A stretch of 31,623 nt of DNA from Paramacrobiotus richtersi (GCA_034698045.1 JAQGAU010000299.1:1-31623), one strand, 5' to 3'. Shown: positions 9,595 through 20,289, counted from the stretch's first letter. The notes: generated from the sequence alone by a model not told the origin. Translations and numbers: made by a program.

Positions 9595-10467
9595 TGCCGT
9601 TTTTCTGTCGCAGCCAAACTTCGTCTGAATCTTTTTGGAAGATTTGAGTTAAAATGTCGTGGTCAGATTCTGGAACCAACAGAAACCTTTGGCAAAAACC
9701 GGCTCGCAACCAGAAAGTAATGGCGGCCGCGATAAGCAGATCTGCAGCTCCAAAGTAGTGTACTCGTGCTGTGAATATCTGTCGCGGAGTGCCCGAAACG
9801 TCACTGTGTAGAATAAATCTAACAATGTACACGGAAATTCTAGGTTCGGAATTTCTGATCGCTGGCTGGATTTTGCGACAGTCGGCTAGCATATTGCGAA
9901 TGATTTTTTTCAATTTCCGCAAAGTAGAAAATCGTCGGCGGCCTTTCAGAGCTGAACATCAAAAATGTGTCCGCTGACCACAACTTAATAATATTGCCAT
10001 ACTGATAAATAACATTCATATAAATCTGGGGAAAAGATCCCTAGATCTGGTACGGGGTTCGCTGATCCTTTCATATGAAAGATTACATGTCGAGCTGAAG
10101 AATCTGGCAAAAGCTGATTGTTGCCCGCAGAGCTGGCAGTTTTGCGCGGGTACTTGGTAAATGATAAGCGTGTTTTTTTAAAAATTTGGACGCTGGGCTT
10201 CGGCATATTCCCAATCAATACTGGATCTGTATTGTGGCGCTTAACGATTATTTTCAGTTAAGAAAGTGGAACATTTTACCCAGAAAACGACACGTATGGA
10301 CTATAATGGACATATGTTAATGTAAGTGAAAGATTGCGTACGTGAGAGAGCACATATGAATTATAATTGACTTCCCAACACACGTCCGGACAGTTTTTAA
10401 AAAAAACCGATTTATTGGCAATATGAATCGTAAAGATCCCTATAAGAATGCTATTCTTGCTCTTAAT
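9595..10467. other. Stretch without recognised gene or repeat
   Basis: Only short unconserved open frames are present, on both strands. I see no splice-flanked exon, RNA gene or tandem repeat. Confidence 0.4.
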
Positions 10468-11260
10468 CGTAGTGTAGCGGATAAATGTGGCTCTTGCATG
10501 TAATGTAAGTATCAATGCTCCTGAAGAGTTACCATATGTATGCACATATGATAATAAAAAGATGTGCTTTCTGGTTTTTCCATATCGATGCAGTTCTAGC
10601 GCACAAGCTCATCTACTTGTTTCTTTTCGTAGTACAATGTTTTGTTTATACTGTAATATAAGGTTTCAAGTCCGAATTCTTTCTCTGTCAGCTGCACCAA
10701 TGGGCAAAAAATTCACCGGCTTCACTTTACGTGTTGCTGCTCACGTTATTATGTACATCCGTTGTCTTTAGACTGACTGCAGATATTGGCTATAATAGAT
10801 ATTGGTACTGGCTGCAGATATTGGCTTCACTTTACGTGTTGCTGCTCACGTTATTATGTACATCCGTTGTCTTTAGACTGACTGCAGATATTGGCTATAA
10901 GCAAAAGGGTCCGGAAGCGGAAGTCCTCTCGCTGGCCATGATCACATGATCATATGTAAATGCCGTTGCGAAGTAGTTTCTCGTAACGTTTTCCATCCGT
11001 GTTAACTTTTTCTCTTTGCAGTTAAACATTTTTTTCTGAGTTAATCCTTTCATTGATTTTGTATTTTATATATTTTGTAACCGCATTTATGGAAGCTACT
11101 GCTCCGTTACCACTACCTTCAGTTAGTTCAGTAGCCCCTGTTCGTTTTTACGAAGCAATGCTTTCTCGTATTTGTAGAACTGCATTGGCTGGTTTAGCAA
11201 CGCAAGTGTTGTATTTCAGATTCTGGATCAGAAGATTCTGAGCATATGGTACCAAGAGTA
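10468..11260 (+). repeat. Composite repeat, upstream (N) module of copy B
   Basis: It opens with CGTAGTGTAGCGGAT at 10468. Segments 10507-10600 (CCTGAAGAGTTACCATATG, GATGTGCTTTCTGG) and 10945-11260 (GATCATATG, AAATGCCG, TTTTCCATCCGTGTT, TTTTGTAACCGCATTTATGG, TTTTTACGAAGCAATG) match 14150-14245 and 14283-14550 at high but imperfect identity. The module resumes at 12362 after an insertion. A 51-codon frame at 11089-11241 (after ATGGAAGCT) is shifted in the second copy, so it is not under coding constraint. Confidence 0.85.
10718..10900. repeat. 105-bp tandem duplication (1.7 copies)
   Basis: GGCTTCACTTTACGTGTTGC begins at both 10718 and 10823, and identity continues for about 78 bp through GACTGCAGATATTGGCTATAA. 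A 27-bp linker separates the copies. The lack of differences implies a recent event, and copy C near 14240 has neither unit. Confidence 0.95.
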
Positions 11261-12361
11261 CTAGGAAAGTGCACTCGCTCGTTGCGGGCACTGGGAGACC
11301 GAAGCGTCGGAAAATAGACTATCGAGCAGGAACGCGAGAACGCGAGAACAACCAACACACGGGTGTATCAAAACCTGGCGACCAAGGACGTGTTTCTGGT
11401 CGACTGTTGTTGTGGTCCTTGCGACCCTTCGCTCATCGATGGCCGGTCATGGTTTCCGTAACCCGTTTCTCATGATCTTTGTGATTACCGGGGGTCGACT
11501 GTGGTTGTGGTCGGTTAAAATCAAAACTTGGTAGTGCAATGTTCTGCAGTTCAGCTTTGAACTAATTGATTTGCTTTTCACAAGCTAAGAACTGGCAGGA
11601 AAATTCGTGGTGACAGCATCGCAAGTAGGTGGCTCAACTACACTGTTACGCGGAAAACCCTTTTATGTACTTATTAGTAATTACATACATACTTGGGGAG
11701 TACTTATTCAGTATCAATAGTGTTGAACCTTGGTCTGCAGTTCTAACCATACTTACAATATTTCCCCAAAAACGCAGTCGACTATGGCTAAGCACTAAAA
11801 GTAACGGAGTACTACCGCCACGATCGATCACAAATAACCTCAAAGGGCACAAATGACCACGAGGACGGCCAAGGCAGTGGTCACCAGGTTTTCAGTACAC
11901 TTCCGACAACCCGACAGATGCTGTTTCCATGAGTCTGTGGGGCCGGCTGATGAGAAATATAATGGCGACTGACACGCAGACGCCACAATATTTCGTTTCG
12001 CTGGGTATATAGGACCAGCCACCAGCCACTGTGCGATAAATACGTAATAATAGCAGCATAAAAATGAGTAATAATAACAACAAAGTTAAATAATAATAAT
12101 CCATGATAATTTTATTAATGGCGACAGACACACGGACACCCCGAAATTTGGTTTCGCTTAGTATATAGGGCCAGCGATTTCTTAGTAATTGCATACTAAT
12201 CAACAGCATAAAATACAATGAATAATAATAATAGTAAAATTAATAATATTAATTATAATAATAATTTTTATTAATAATTTTAATAATGGCGACAGACACA
12301 CGGACACCACAAAAGGCTGTTTCACTGAATATAGAGGACCTTCGCTCCGCTTCGGTCGATT
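11261..12361. mobile_element. Insertion of about 1.1 kb in the N module, identity unknown
   Basis: Copy C reads ACCAAGAGTATCAGCGGC without interruption (14538-14555). In copy B the left part ends at ACCAAGAGTA (11251-11260) and the right part resumes at TATCAGCGGC (12360-12369). The TA present on both sides could be a target-site duplication, but the left junction is uncertain by about 10 bp. The first 700 bp are single-copy except for GGTCGACTGTKGTTGTGGTC at 11399 and 11493. The rest is a tandem repeat. No transposase or terminal inverted repeat is visible. Confidence 0.65.
11964..12361. repeat. Minisatellite, about 160-bp period, 2.5 copies
   Basis: GGCGACWGACACRCRGAC begins at 11964, 12120 and 12288, followed by a TTTCRCTKRRTATAKAGG block and then AT-rich linkers full of AAT. 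It ends in CCTTCGCTCCGCTTCGG. The same elements in reverse orientation occur at 25272-25815 (TCTATATT, TTTGTCYGTC, CGGTC). Confidence 0.85.
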
Positions 12362-12886
12362 ATCAGCGGCGCTACGAGTGATGTTGAACGGTTTATCCCA
12401 TAAAATGGACCTTGTGACGTCCTCCTATTCTGGCAGCCACGTTTGAAAATGTTTCGGTTTAATAAAAGTATATTATTACCATGTGTTCCGGTTCGTCTCT
12501 CCCGCGGTTGTTTGTTCTCGCCGCGTGTTACCGGTTTCCAGTGATCGATCGGGTGATTGTTTTGCCCTAATTCTCTGGATTGTGGTCAGTGTTGGTGAGA
12601 TGTTTAGGATATGTATTTCAGTCACGTGTGCAGATGTTGTTTTTGTGTTTTAGCAGTAGAATCACTAAAATGGTACCAGAAAAATTTAATCGATCCTAAT
12701 TCGCTGATGTTTCTGGCATTCGTATAACATAAGGGTCTTCATGTGGTAGTTAGTGACGGGATTAAGCGGGAGGTCTACATTGAATAGCGGTTGTTACGAT
12801 GTTTCCTGGCGAATTTGCTAAGCGTACGGATGACAATTAAGTACCATAACCATCCTCGCATAACCGGTCCATCTGGAACGCAGGAA

Positions 12887-12987
12887 AAACCGTAGTGTGG
12901 TGGCTGTCTCAGACTCCGCGCAAGAAATATTCGAAGCTATAAAAGATCTTGCATGCACGGAAAAACATGGTTTCATTGTTTCTTTTT
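12887..12987 (+). other. Pol III-like small-RNA module, class 1 (copy B)
   Basis: TAGTGTGGTGG starts at 12894, the intact B-like ATATTCGAAGC has its TTCGAA at 12930, and T5 is at 12983-12987. The inter-box distance of 36 bp is about 10 bp shorter than in standard tRNA genes, which favours a relic or a tRNA-derived SINE head over a working tRNA. Confidence 0.35.
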
Positions 12988-13604
12988 GATTTTTGTTTTT
13001 ATTTATATAGCAGCGATCGTTGTTATCTCGGCGAGCATTAGAATCTGCATTAACTTAAATTTTTGGTGGTCTTGTCGAGATATAACCACAGTATAGTGCC
13101 AATGAATTTGCTGCTCGCAACAGAAAATTAATGGCTTTGTCGTTGATGCGCTGTTAACTAACAAATTTAAAGATTTGTTCCCGTTTTAGCAACGATTTAT
13201 CGTTAATAAATTATTTATTTGAAAATTGATTCAATAATGTCATATGCACATTACACAGTGGGGGATAAACGAACGAATGACTCATTAACAGCAAACTGTT
13301 CAATAGTAAAATCTCTAATATTGATACAAGGAAGAAGGGGATGTCTTTCACATAGTTCCGCTAGATAAAAAGGAATTAAAACAATCAGTGGAGCTTATTA
13401 TTTGTTTGCAAAATGCATAGTGCGTGTCTGTTGAAGTTGTATTGTAGTTGAACGCCCGATTACATTTTACAAGCATCAGGACTTCAGCGTTATATGATAT
13501 GGGGAAATAATAATAGTAAAAGACAGTAAATTATAATGGGAAAGAAACTGTTGAATATACGATACATCTTCGTCGTCTCGCCGTAAATATCGCAATAGCG
13601 GAGA

Positions 13605-13752
13605 AACAGCGCAGTGTAGCGGCTTTATCAGTCTGACTGCCGCTCAACACGGGCCGTATTAAATTACGTACTGTATACCGTTCGAACGTGCGCCAGTTAA
13701 AGAATGCATGAAATTTCAAGTTCATTTCCTTGTACATATAATTAATTTTTTT
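13605..13752 (+). other. Pol III-like module, class 2 (copy B)
   Basis: CAGTGTAGCGGCTTTAT starts at 13612, the perfect core CGTTCGAACG has TTCGAA at 13681, and T7 is at 13746-13752. Inter-box distance is 69 bp, longer than in the A3 copy (50 bp) because of local indels. Confidence 0.3.
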
Positions 13753-13860
13753 CGGGTTTCGTCTTCGAGGCACTTCAGTTTCAGTGATAAGGGCGAACGG
13801 TTATCGCGAATATTGAGCTTATGTTGGCGATCTTGGTTGGCGCCTTATGTACCCGGACTG

Positions 13861-13954
13861 AAAACAGTAGTGCAGTCTCACAGAAACTGTTCATTGACTT
13901 ACTCCGTAATTTCGCTGCCACACTATTACGAAAATGCGATTTTCGAATCTTTTT
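13861..13954 (+). other. Pol III-like module, class 3 (copy B)
   Basis: TAGTGCAGTCT (A-like, with two mismatches to the class) starts at 13868, AATTTCGCTGCC (B-like) has its core at 13911, and T5 is at 13950-13954. The distances of 43 and 82 bp match the other class 3 copies. Confidence 0.3.
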
Positions 13955-15514
13955 ACGTAAATTTCGAATATTACGTGCTGAAAATAAAACAAATAACAGA
14001 TGTTTAAAACAAAATAGATGAAACAAACAAATTAAACCAAATAACCAAACGAAAAAAACAAGCACAACAATTACGCGATTAGCTTTATTTTAACGGTTGA
14101 CTTAGTAAGTCGACGATCTGGCTTCTGTCTGAACTGTGAGCATCGTGATCCCGAAGAGCTATCATATGTATGCAGTAGGTATAGGCAGCAATATGATAAT
14201 TAATAAGCTGAAGATGTGCTTTCTAGGTTTTCCATATCGATGCAGCTTTAGCTTACGTGTTTGTTTTAGCATTTTTAACATTACATGATCATATGCAAAT
14301 GCCGCTGCAAAGTAGTTTCTTGTAACGTTTTCCATCCGTGTTGAACTTTCTCTCTTGAAATCGAAACATTCTTTCCTGAGTTAAAGCTTTCATTTGTTTT
14401 TTATATATTTTGTAACCGCATTTATGGAAGCTGCTCCCCACTCACTGTCTTCAGTAGTTTCTTCGTTTTTACGAAGCAATGACTTCTTGTAAGTTTATAT
14501 CGGCTGGTTTAAGCACCGCGAGTGTTGTATTTCGGGATCCAGATTTGAACAAATGGCACCAAGAGTATCAGCGGCCCTAGGAGCAATGTTAAACTTCTTA
14601 ACCCGTAAAAAGAACCCTGTGACCTCATACCGTTCCGGCAGCTCACACAGAGGATTAGCCACGTTCGAAAATCTTGCGGTTTGATAAAAGAATATTAGCA
14701 CCCTGTTTTACGGTTTGTATCTGACGTTTGTTCGCTCTTTCAGCGTGTTGATTTCCATTGATCGCAAGTGTGTTTTTTGGTTATTTACTGGGTTGTGGTC
14801 AGTGCTGTCCTACTTTGATGAGATGTTTAGGACGCGTATTTCAGTCATGTGGGCTGTTGTTTTTGAGTCCTAGAATTGTTTGGTTTTGTGTTTTGCTAGT
14901 AAAATGATAACCGAATGAACTGGTTTCGGGACAGCTGAATCTTTCGCAAGAAGACTGGACATATTTTGAACGAACTAGTAAATCAAAAACTGGTCACATG
15001 TCTGATATCGGTACACTTTTTGTCACAATCCGTGCGTACGAAAACCTACTGTACCTCAAATTTTATCCGGGAATCGATCGAGATTAGGAGGAAAATAATG
15101 CGGACTTTTGCGACATTCTGTAGTTGTTTCATTGATTCGGTCAAACAGTCAAATACCCATCCAGTCACTCTTTCGGTAATGTTTCTCACATTCCTACAAC
15201 ATGAGGGTCGACAGTTGGTAACGTTAACGGTATTACCGGGGAGGTCTAGATAACGGTCGTTGCAATGTTTCCTGGCGAATTTGATGATCGTACGGGTCGA
15301 AGTGCTGACTGACTGCGGGGTGTGAGTTGAAGTCGAGGCTATCAGATAAGTTAAAAGATCTTGCATACAGGAAAAAAACATGGTTTCATTTTTTCTTTCC
15401 AGTTGGTAATTTTAATTATATATATAGCAGCCATCATCGTTTTATCTCGGATCGTTAGAAGCTGCATTCACCTATATTGCTTTCGGTCCTGCTGACTCCT
15501 GCATGTCAGACATA

Positions 15515-15617
15515 TAACCGTAGTGTAGTGTCATTGATTGTGCTGTTCGGACCAGAAACAAATGGCTTGGTCGTCAATAATATGCTCTATCTGCTAATAG
15601 ATATGGTAAACTTTTTT
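15515..15617 (+). other. Pol III-like module, class 4 (copy C)
   Basis: ACCGTAGTGTAGTGTCATTG (A-like T at 15521) is followed by a T6 run at 15612-15617. Homologous motifs lie at 13086-13106 in copy B and 19199-19216 in copy D. No B box at tRNA spacing is convincing, so this class is weaker than classes 1 and 3. Confidence 0.2.
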
Positions 15618-15791
15618 ATGGATGTTTAAGCTATTCGAAATGTGTATCAACGACAGTAACATGTGCATTTTTGACGATTTATCGTTGACAGATAATTATT
15701 TTATTAGGAAAATCGGTCTTATTCACAATGCCGTGATGAACCGATGAAATGGTCACTAACCATCCCTGACTGGTCCTAAAGGAACGTATCG

Positions 15792-15890
15792 AAAACCGTA
15801 GTTCGATGGTTGTCACCGAAATCGATGGCATTTAAAGCTAGCAGACAATCTGAAAGATCTTGAAATGAAAAACATGGTTGTGCTTTTTTT
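15792..15890 (+). other. Pol III-like small-RNA module, class 1 (copy C, second)
   Basis: TAGTTCGATGG starts at 15799, a degraded B-like TTTAAAGCTA at 15831, and T7 at 15884-15890. The distances of 32 and 85 bp fit the class 1 pattern. Confidence 0.25.
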
Positions 15891-16283
15891 ATACATGTTT
15901 TTATTTATCTAACAGTCTTCGTAAAAAAACCGATCAACATACGCATTAGCGCCGATTTATCGTTAGTAAACATTCTATTCGAAAAATCTAACCTGGTCAT
16001 AAATTATATTATTATTACGGAGACAACAAGCGCTTACTGTATGATATTTTAAAATTAAATTAAATAGTATGTCAACAATAAAGATATTTTTGCGTATTCT
16101 TATGTGGTATCATGTACAGTGCATGTGCGATAAACGAAAGAAGCGTTTCGAAAGCGTTTGCCAATAAGAAAGAAACAAGTGGAATATATTATTTTTTTGC
16201 AATAAAAAACAGTAATTTATAATGGAAAAGAGTCTGTCGTGTACCATAATTACAACGTCTTGGGGGAAATATTAATATCGCAC

Positions 16284-16417
16284 TGCAGGCTGTAGCGGCT
16301 TTATGACAGAGCATGTGGTGCACTATGAGTCGTCGCAAATAGTGTACGAATGCTAGAATTCGTACGACGACGTACTTCCAAGAATGTTCTGAAAGTTTGT
16401 TTCCGTGTGTACTTTTT
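16284..16417 (+). other. Pol III-like module, class 2 (copy C)
   Basis: The truncated head CTGTAGCGGCTTTATG begins at 16290, a B-like GTACGAATGC has its core near 16345, and T5 is at 16413-16417. It is a degraded homologue of the modules at 5276 and 13612. Confidence 0.22.
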
Positions 16418-16535
16418 GCCGATTTCGCATCCGTTGAAATTCAGTTTCGGAGATAAAAGCGATCGCTTATAGACAATGTTCCGCTAACCTAACCTTGTTA
16501 GTTTAGCGATCTCCGCGGATCCTGTACGTTTAATG

Positions 16536-16631
16536 GAAACCGTAGTGTAGTGGCACGAAACAGCTTCTTTCTTCCTCGTGTTTTCGATGCCCCATTTATT
16601 GCAAAACAGTTTGTAAATTTTGAATCTTTTT
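16536..16631 (+). other. Pol III-like module, class 3 (copy C)
   Basis: A-box-like TAGTGTAGTGG starts at 16543, B-box-like TTTTCGATGCC has TTCGAT at 16583, and T5 is at 16627-16631. GTG and CAC around the A-box loop could pair as a D stem. The distances are 40 and 84 bp. A credible acceptor stem is not visible. Confidence 0.35.
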
Positions 16632-16829
16632 ACGCTTTTGGAAATAAATACAAGAAAAAAAAACAAACACATAACTAAAATATAACAAAAGAAAAAACAA
16701 TAAACCAAAAAGAACATTACTACAGCGAAAACTGGTCCGAGTCCGTACACGAAAGGAGAGCAAGGTAAATACGTCTGAATCGACTTGAATGGAAAAGTAG
16801 AAGCAACTGGACGTTGAACTGAAAACGAA

Positions 16830-16941
16830 AGGAAAAAGAAGATTGGCAGTACTACTGTAGTATACATGCATGTTTCTAATCACGTGTATTCGCAAACTGC
16901 ATTATCTGCCGTCGCCGAAACTGAAGCCACTGTGCTACCAT
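16830..16941 (-). other. Pol III-like module, minus-strand class (copy C)
   Basis: On the minus strand, GGTAGCACAGTGGCTTCA starts near 16939. GTTTGCGAATAC follows about 41 bp later as a possible B box, and a T5 run near 16834. It is the homologue of the module at 5932-5952. Confidence 0.25.
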
Positions 16942-17429
16942 TTTCATGTAACAAGTTGCCCGTAAACGTGCTGTATGTGCAACAAAACGCTGGAAATGTG
17001 CATTCTTTGTGCACGGGAAATAAACGATGATCTGCAATTATCGGGTTCCGCGTTGATAATTTGTGGGGATAACTGACCAGCATGCGCGTCGGCCTTTTTA
17101 GCAGGAAAAACGAGATCCTTGTTCAAACAAATTGCTTTGCATTGTTCGGAGCCCCAATGCAACGGAAATATTAAATAAAAGTAACTAAATATTAGGAAAT
17201 AACAAGACGGGATTTTCAGTAATTTTTAAGCTTTCAGCAACATTATAATATGGAATTTCTGGATTTTGTTACAGTGTTCTCTATGCTGATTGGTTAAATT
17301 AGAATTATTTTCATGTCTTTTAATCCATAGTTATAACAAAAGATTCAAACTAAATACGTACTTTTTTAAAATTAATATTGTACTTCAAATGTTAATTAAC
17401 CTGTATATTGTCACATCTGAGCCGCACAC

Positions 17430-17810
17430 AGAGACCAAAAACAGAATTTATAGAAACTATAATTACAACCATGCAAATTTCGATTCTTTTTCCGTACATT
17501 TCGAATACTACATGCATAAAATAAAGCAAACAACAGATGATCCAAATTAAACAGATAAATCAATTTAAATAAACCAAAAGAATATCAACCACAACAATTA
17601 CGCCATTGTTAGTTATATTTTGACAGTAGACTAAGTGGAATTGTATGCGAAAACTGGTCTGATTGCGAGGCGAAAACAAAAAATCTAAAAAGCTACGTGA
17701 CATTGAACTGGGTGAATTGAGACTTACAGGAAAATATGTAGCTAGACATTAAGATCTTTGTAGCTATTCATGTTTCTGATTATGTGTGGTCGAAGTTAGG
17801 TAAGTAGTTT
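17430..17810 (+). repeat. Composite repeat, right-end fragment
   Basis: TTTCGATTCTTTTTCCGTAC through ACAACAATTACGCCATT matches 13941-14080 in copy B. GCGAAAACTGGTCTGATTG and the following 120 bp match 16727-16880 in copy C. The class 3 head itself is absent, so this is a 5'-truncated extra copy placed directly after copy C. Confidence 0.75.
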
Positions 17811-18399
17811 GCTCTTTTATGAGTATGCATTTAATTATAATATGACCAGTAGGTACCTGTTTTCCCGTGGATTCGGGGGAGCGTTTTACTGATTTGGCCA
17901 CAGGGCTATTTATAATTCTGTAGCGCGTATGTAATTATGCAACGATATATAACGCGCTACTTGTCTTATTATTGTTGGACGATTACTAGCCTAATTACTG
18001 TAGTAGGTATTATCCCGATTCCCGATGAGTTTGTACGGCTACTGTACATCGCATGGTTAGCGGGAGTAATGTTTGAGGATTTGTCATGTTTCTGGTGCAT
18101 GACAGTCTGTTTGTTATGCTGAGTGTGTTAAGTTTCGCACTGACTGCATTTTCTATGCGAACTCCACGTGACCTTTTGGTTTTCTGTGTAATACGGTAAA
18201 CGAAATACTTCCTCCTGCACGTTTCGAGTAGTCACACTGTCCAGCGGTCCTGTAATCTTCGACTGTTTATCCCTATCATACACATGTCATTTGCGTTAAT
18301 TTAATTCAAGTATAGGTGTTTTGACAATTTTTGGTAGTTTTGTCGGATCAAATTAATCGGTTTGTAGTAACTTTGTACTCAGTTCAAAAAATACAGCCG
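17811..18399. other. Stretch without recognised gene
   Basis: This is AT-rich single-copy DNA between two composite-repeat copies. A 61-codon frame at 17937-18122 has no motif. Part of it may be a strongly diverged N module of copy D. Confidence 0.35.
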
Positions 18400-19920
18400 T
18401 ACTTTGCTTTTGCTTTATTGGGCTTGTATTATTGGGTTAGTTTGGTGTTGTGTTTCGAATCTTTCGATAGTACGTAAAATGATCATTAAACGAGCTTATA
18501 GGTTTCAGGGCAGAATTTCTCTCGTAGCTCACAACTGGACTTCGTGTGTAGTAGTATAGATATGAATGGACTAGTAAATTAAACACGCGCTACAGTACGC
18601 ACATCCGTTGCACTTTTGTTACAATCCGTGTGCGATGAAAACTTAGTGTACTTGGAAGTTTACCCCAAAACCGATCAAGAGTAGGTAGAAAATAATGCGG
18701 ACATTTCCGACATTGTAAACATGAAATTAGATGCAAAGGCTCTCACTGATCCGAACCGGAAATGTCCATCCATTCTCTTCCCGCGTGTTTCTCACATCCG
18801 TGCAACAACAACAGCAGTATTTGTCCACCTGAGGCATGCAATTGGTTAACCGTGACAAGATTACCCCTGAGCCGGAGGTCTAAATTAAAAAACGGTCGCA
18901 GAAATGCTTCTCGGCGAATCGGATGAACTGACGGGGTTGAATTACTCAGGATCGACTGACTAGTCCATACGGGACGTGGGAAATCGTAGTGTGATGGCTA
19001 TCAGTATATATCCAAATTGAGCAGGTCAATTCGAAGCTATCAGATGATGATGTTCTTGTCAGGAAAATGTGGTTTCACTTTTTCTTTACGATAGGTAGTT
19101 TCACTTATGTAGTAGCGACATTGATCGTTTTTATACCGAATCGTTTGGTGCTGAATTAGTCTAAACTGTCGGCGGTCATGTCGGACATATACCATGGCCG
19201 TAGCGTAGTGCCACTGAATCGTTTATCCGCTTTGGAAACCGCAAAAGAAACAAACGGATTAAAGTCGTTTATGAGCTGATAACTAATCGATAATTTGTTC
19301 AAACAAGCAAATCTTTTTTCTTTGTTCAAGTCATTCAAAGTATATATCAACGATCGCAACACTTGCGTTATCGAAGATTTTCTGTTAATATAAATAATTT
19401 ATTAGGAAAATCGGTCGTCCTTAAAAGGCCATGTATATAGTGCTACAAAAACCGAATGAAATCGTCACTTGACAGCAATTGTTTTCACAGTAAATTCCTG
19501 ACATAAGGAAACAGTAAACTATCCTTAACTCAATTCCAATGAACAAAGGTAAATCAGAAAACAAAACAGATAACTAAGAGAATAAAACAAAAGTCAGACA
19601 TCATTTCTTAGTTCGCATTTTGATACACTGTCCATTGAACAGAACTGTAGGCGAAAACTGGTCAGAGCCCGACACGAAAGGAAAATAAGGTGAGAAAATC
19701 CGAAACGAAGTTAGTGGAAAAAAAGAAGCTACTGGGCATGGCATAAGAACTGGGTGAGCTGATTGAGAGAATTACAAGAAAAAGATGAACCCACACATCA
19801 AGATGCATTCACGTTTCTAATTGCGTGTATCCCCGCATACATCATCGTTAGTGTCGCGCCGTATTGTATGCTGATTACTAAAGCCACTATACTACGATTA
19901 TGTTATACAGTACCATATAA
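18400..19920 (+). repeat. Composite repeat, copy D
   Basis: GACTAGTAAATTAAAC and the CCGATCAAGAGTAGG and AATAATGCGGACATT block (18570-18712) match 14970-15107. CCGGAGGTCTAAATT (18880) matches 15238-15251. A class 1 head (18980), a class 4 head (19199), the GACAGCAATTG module (19470), GCGAAAACTGGTCAGAG (19651) and a minus-strand head (19879-19897) follow in the same order as in copy C. Class 2 and class 3 modules have been lost. Confidence 0.83.
18980..19083 (+). other. Pol III-like small-RNA module, class 1 (copy D)
   Basis: TAGTGTGATGG starts at 18987, CAATTCGAAGC has an intact TTCGAA at 19030, and T5 is at 19079-19083. The 43-bp inter-box distance is close to normal tRNA spacing, making this the best-preserved class 1 copy. 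Confidence 0.38.
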
Positions 19921-19937
19921 TATTACTAGTGATCGAT

Positions 19938-20110
19938 ACTATCGATAGTGTGCTCGGAGCTCGAAATGGTAACCGCCACCTAGGCGGGCAATGTCTAAGG
20001 CCTGTCGGAAAGGCGGTGTCGCTCTTTTGGTGGTGAAAATTTTACAAAACGTCCTGCGCATAGGAATAGCCCGTTGCTTCGCTCCGGGCAAATCAAGAAC
20101 GCTGATTGCT
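19938..20110. other. GC-richer block with palindrome, possible inserted element
   Basis: It starts at the perfect palindrome ACTATCGATAGT (19938-19949) right after the end of copy D. It then has CCGCCACCTAGGCGG and a hairpin GCCCG...CGGGC with GCTTCGCTCC in the loop (20069-20090). Composition differs from both flanks. The block may be a small non-autonomous element. Ends are not defined. Confidence 0.35.
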
Positions 20111-20289
20111 TTCGCTGAAATGAACGACAACGCTGGAAATATTAATAACTGAATTCAAATATAACGGAAAATGATCAAATAAAAACAATGTATCGTCCTG
20201 CTTTTTAGATTGCACGGTACTGCTAAATTTCATCTTATAGCCGAATAGATATGAATCTATTCGATGCAACTTTAAATTTAACTGCATTG

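Larger units (their letters stand above)
12362..14110 (+). repeat. Composite repeat, copy B (main body)
   Basis: After the end of the N module (12362-12665, matching 14550-14890) come the GGGTCTTCATG ... GGTCTACATTGA module (12728-12790), the TGTTTCCTGGCGAATTTG module (12800-12820, identical at 15267-15284), a class 1 head (12887), the GGATAAACGAACGAATG module (13260), a class 2 head (13605), GATAAGGGCGAACGGTTATCG (13786-13806) and a class 3 head (13861). The AATGCGGAC module present in C and D is missing here. Confidence 0.88.
14120..17080 (+). repeat. Composite repeat, copy C (most complete unit)
   Basis: This copy shows the full module order over about 3 kb: N module (14120-14890), AATGCGGAC module (14956-15120), GGTCTAGATAACGGTCGTTG module (15165-15300), a class 1 remnant that has lost its A box (15330-15394), class 4 head (15519), a second class 1 head (15797), GTCAACAATAAAGATA (16069), class 2 head (16290), class 3 head (16541), an ACAAAAG-rich tract, GCGAAAACTGGTCCGAG (16727) and the minus-strand head (16921). 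It works as the reference for recognising the other copies. Confidence 0.88.

Noticed and set aside
11089..11241. Small protein starting ATGGAAGCT in the N module
   Set aside because: The paralogous module at 14424 keeps the start but is frameshifted and stops early, so there is no coding constraint.
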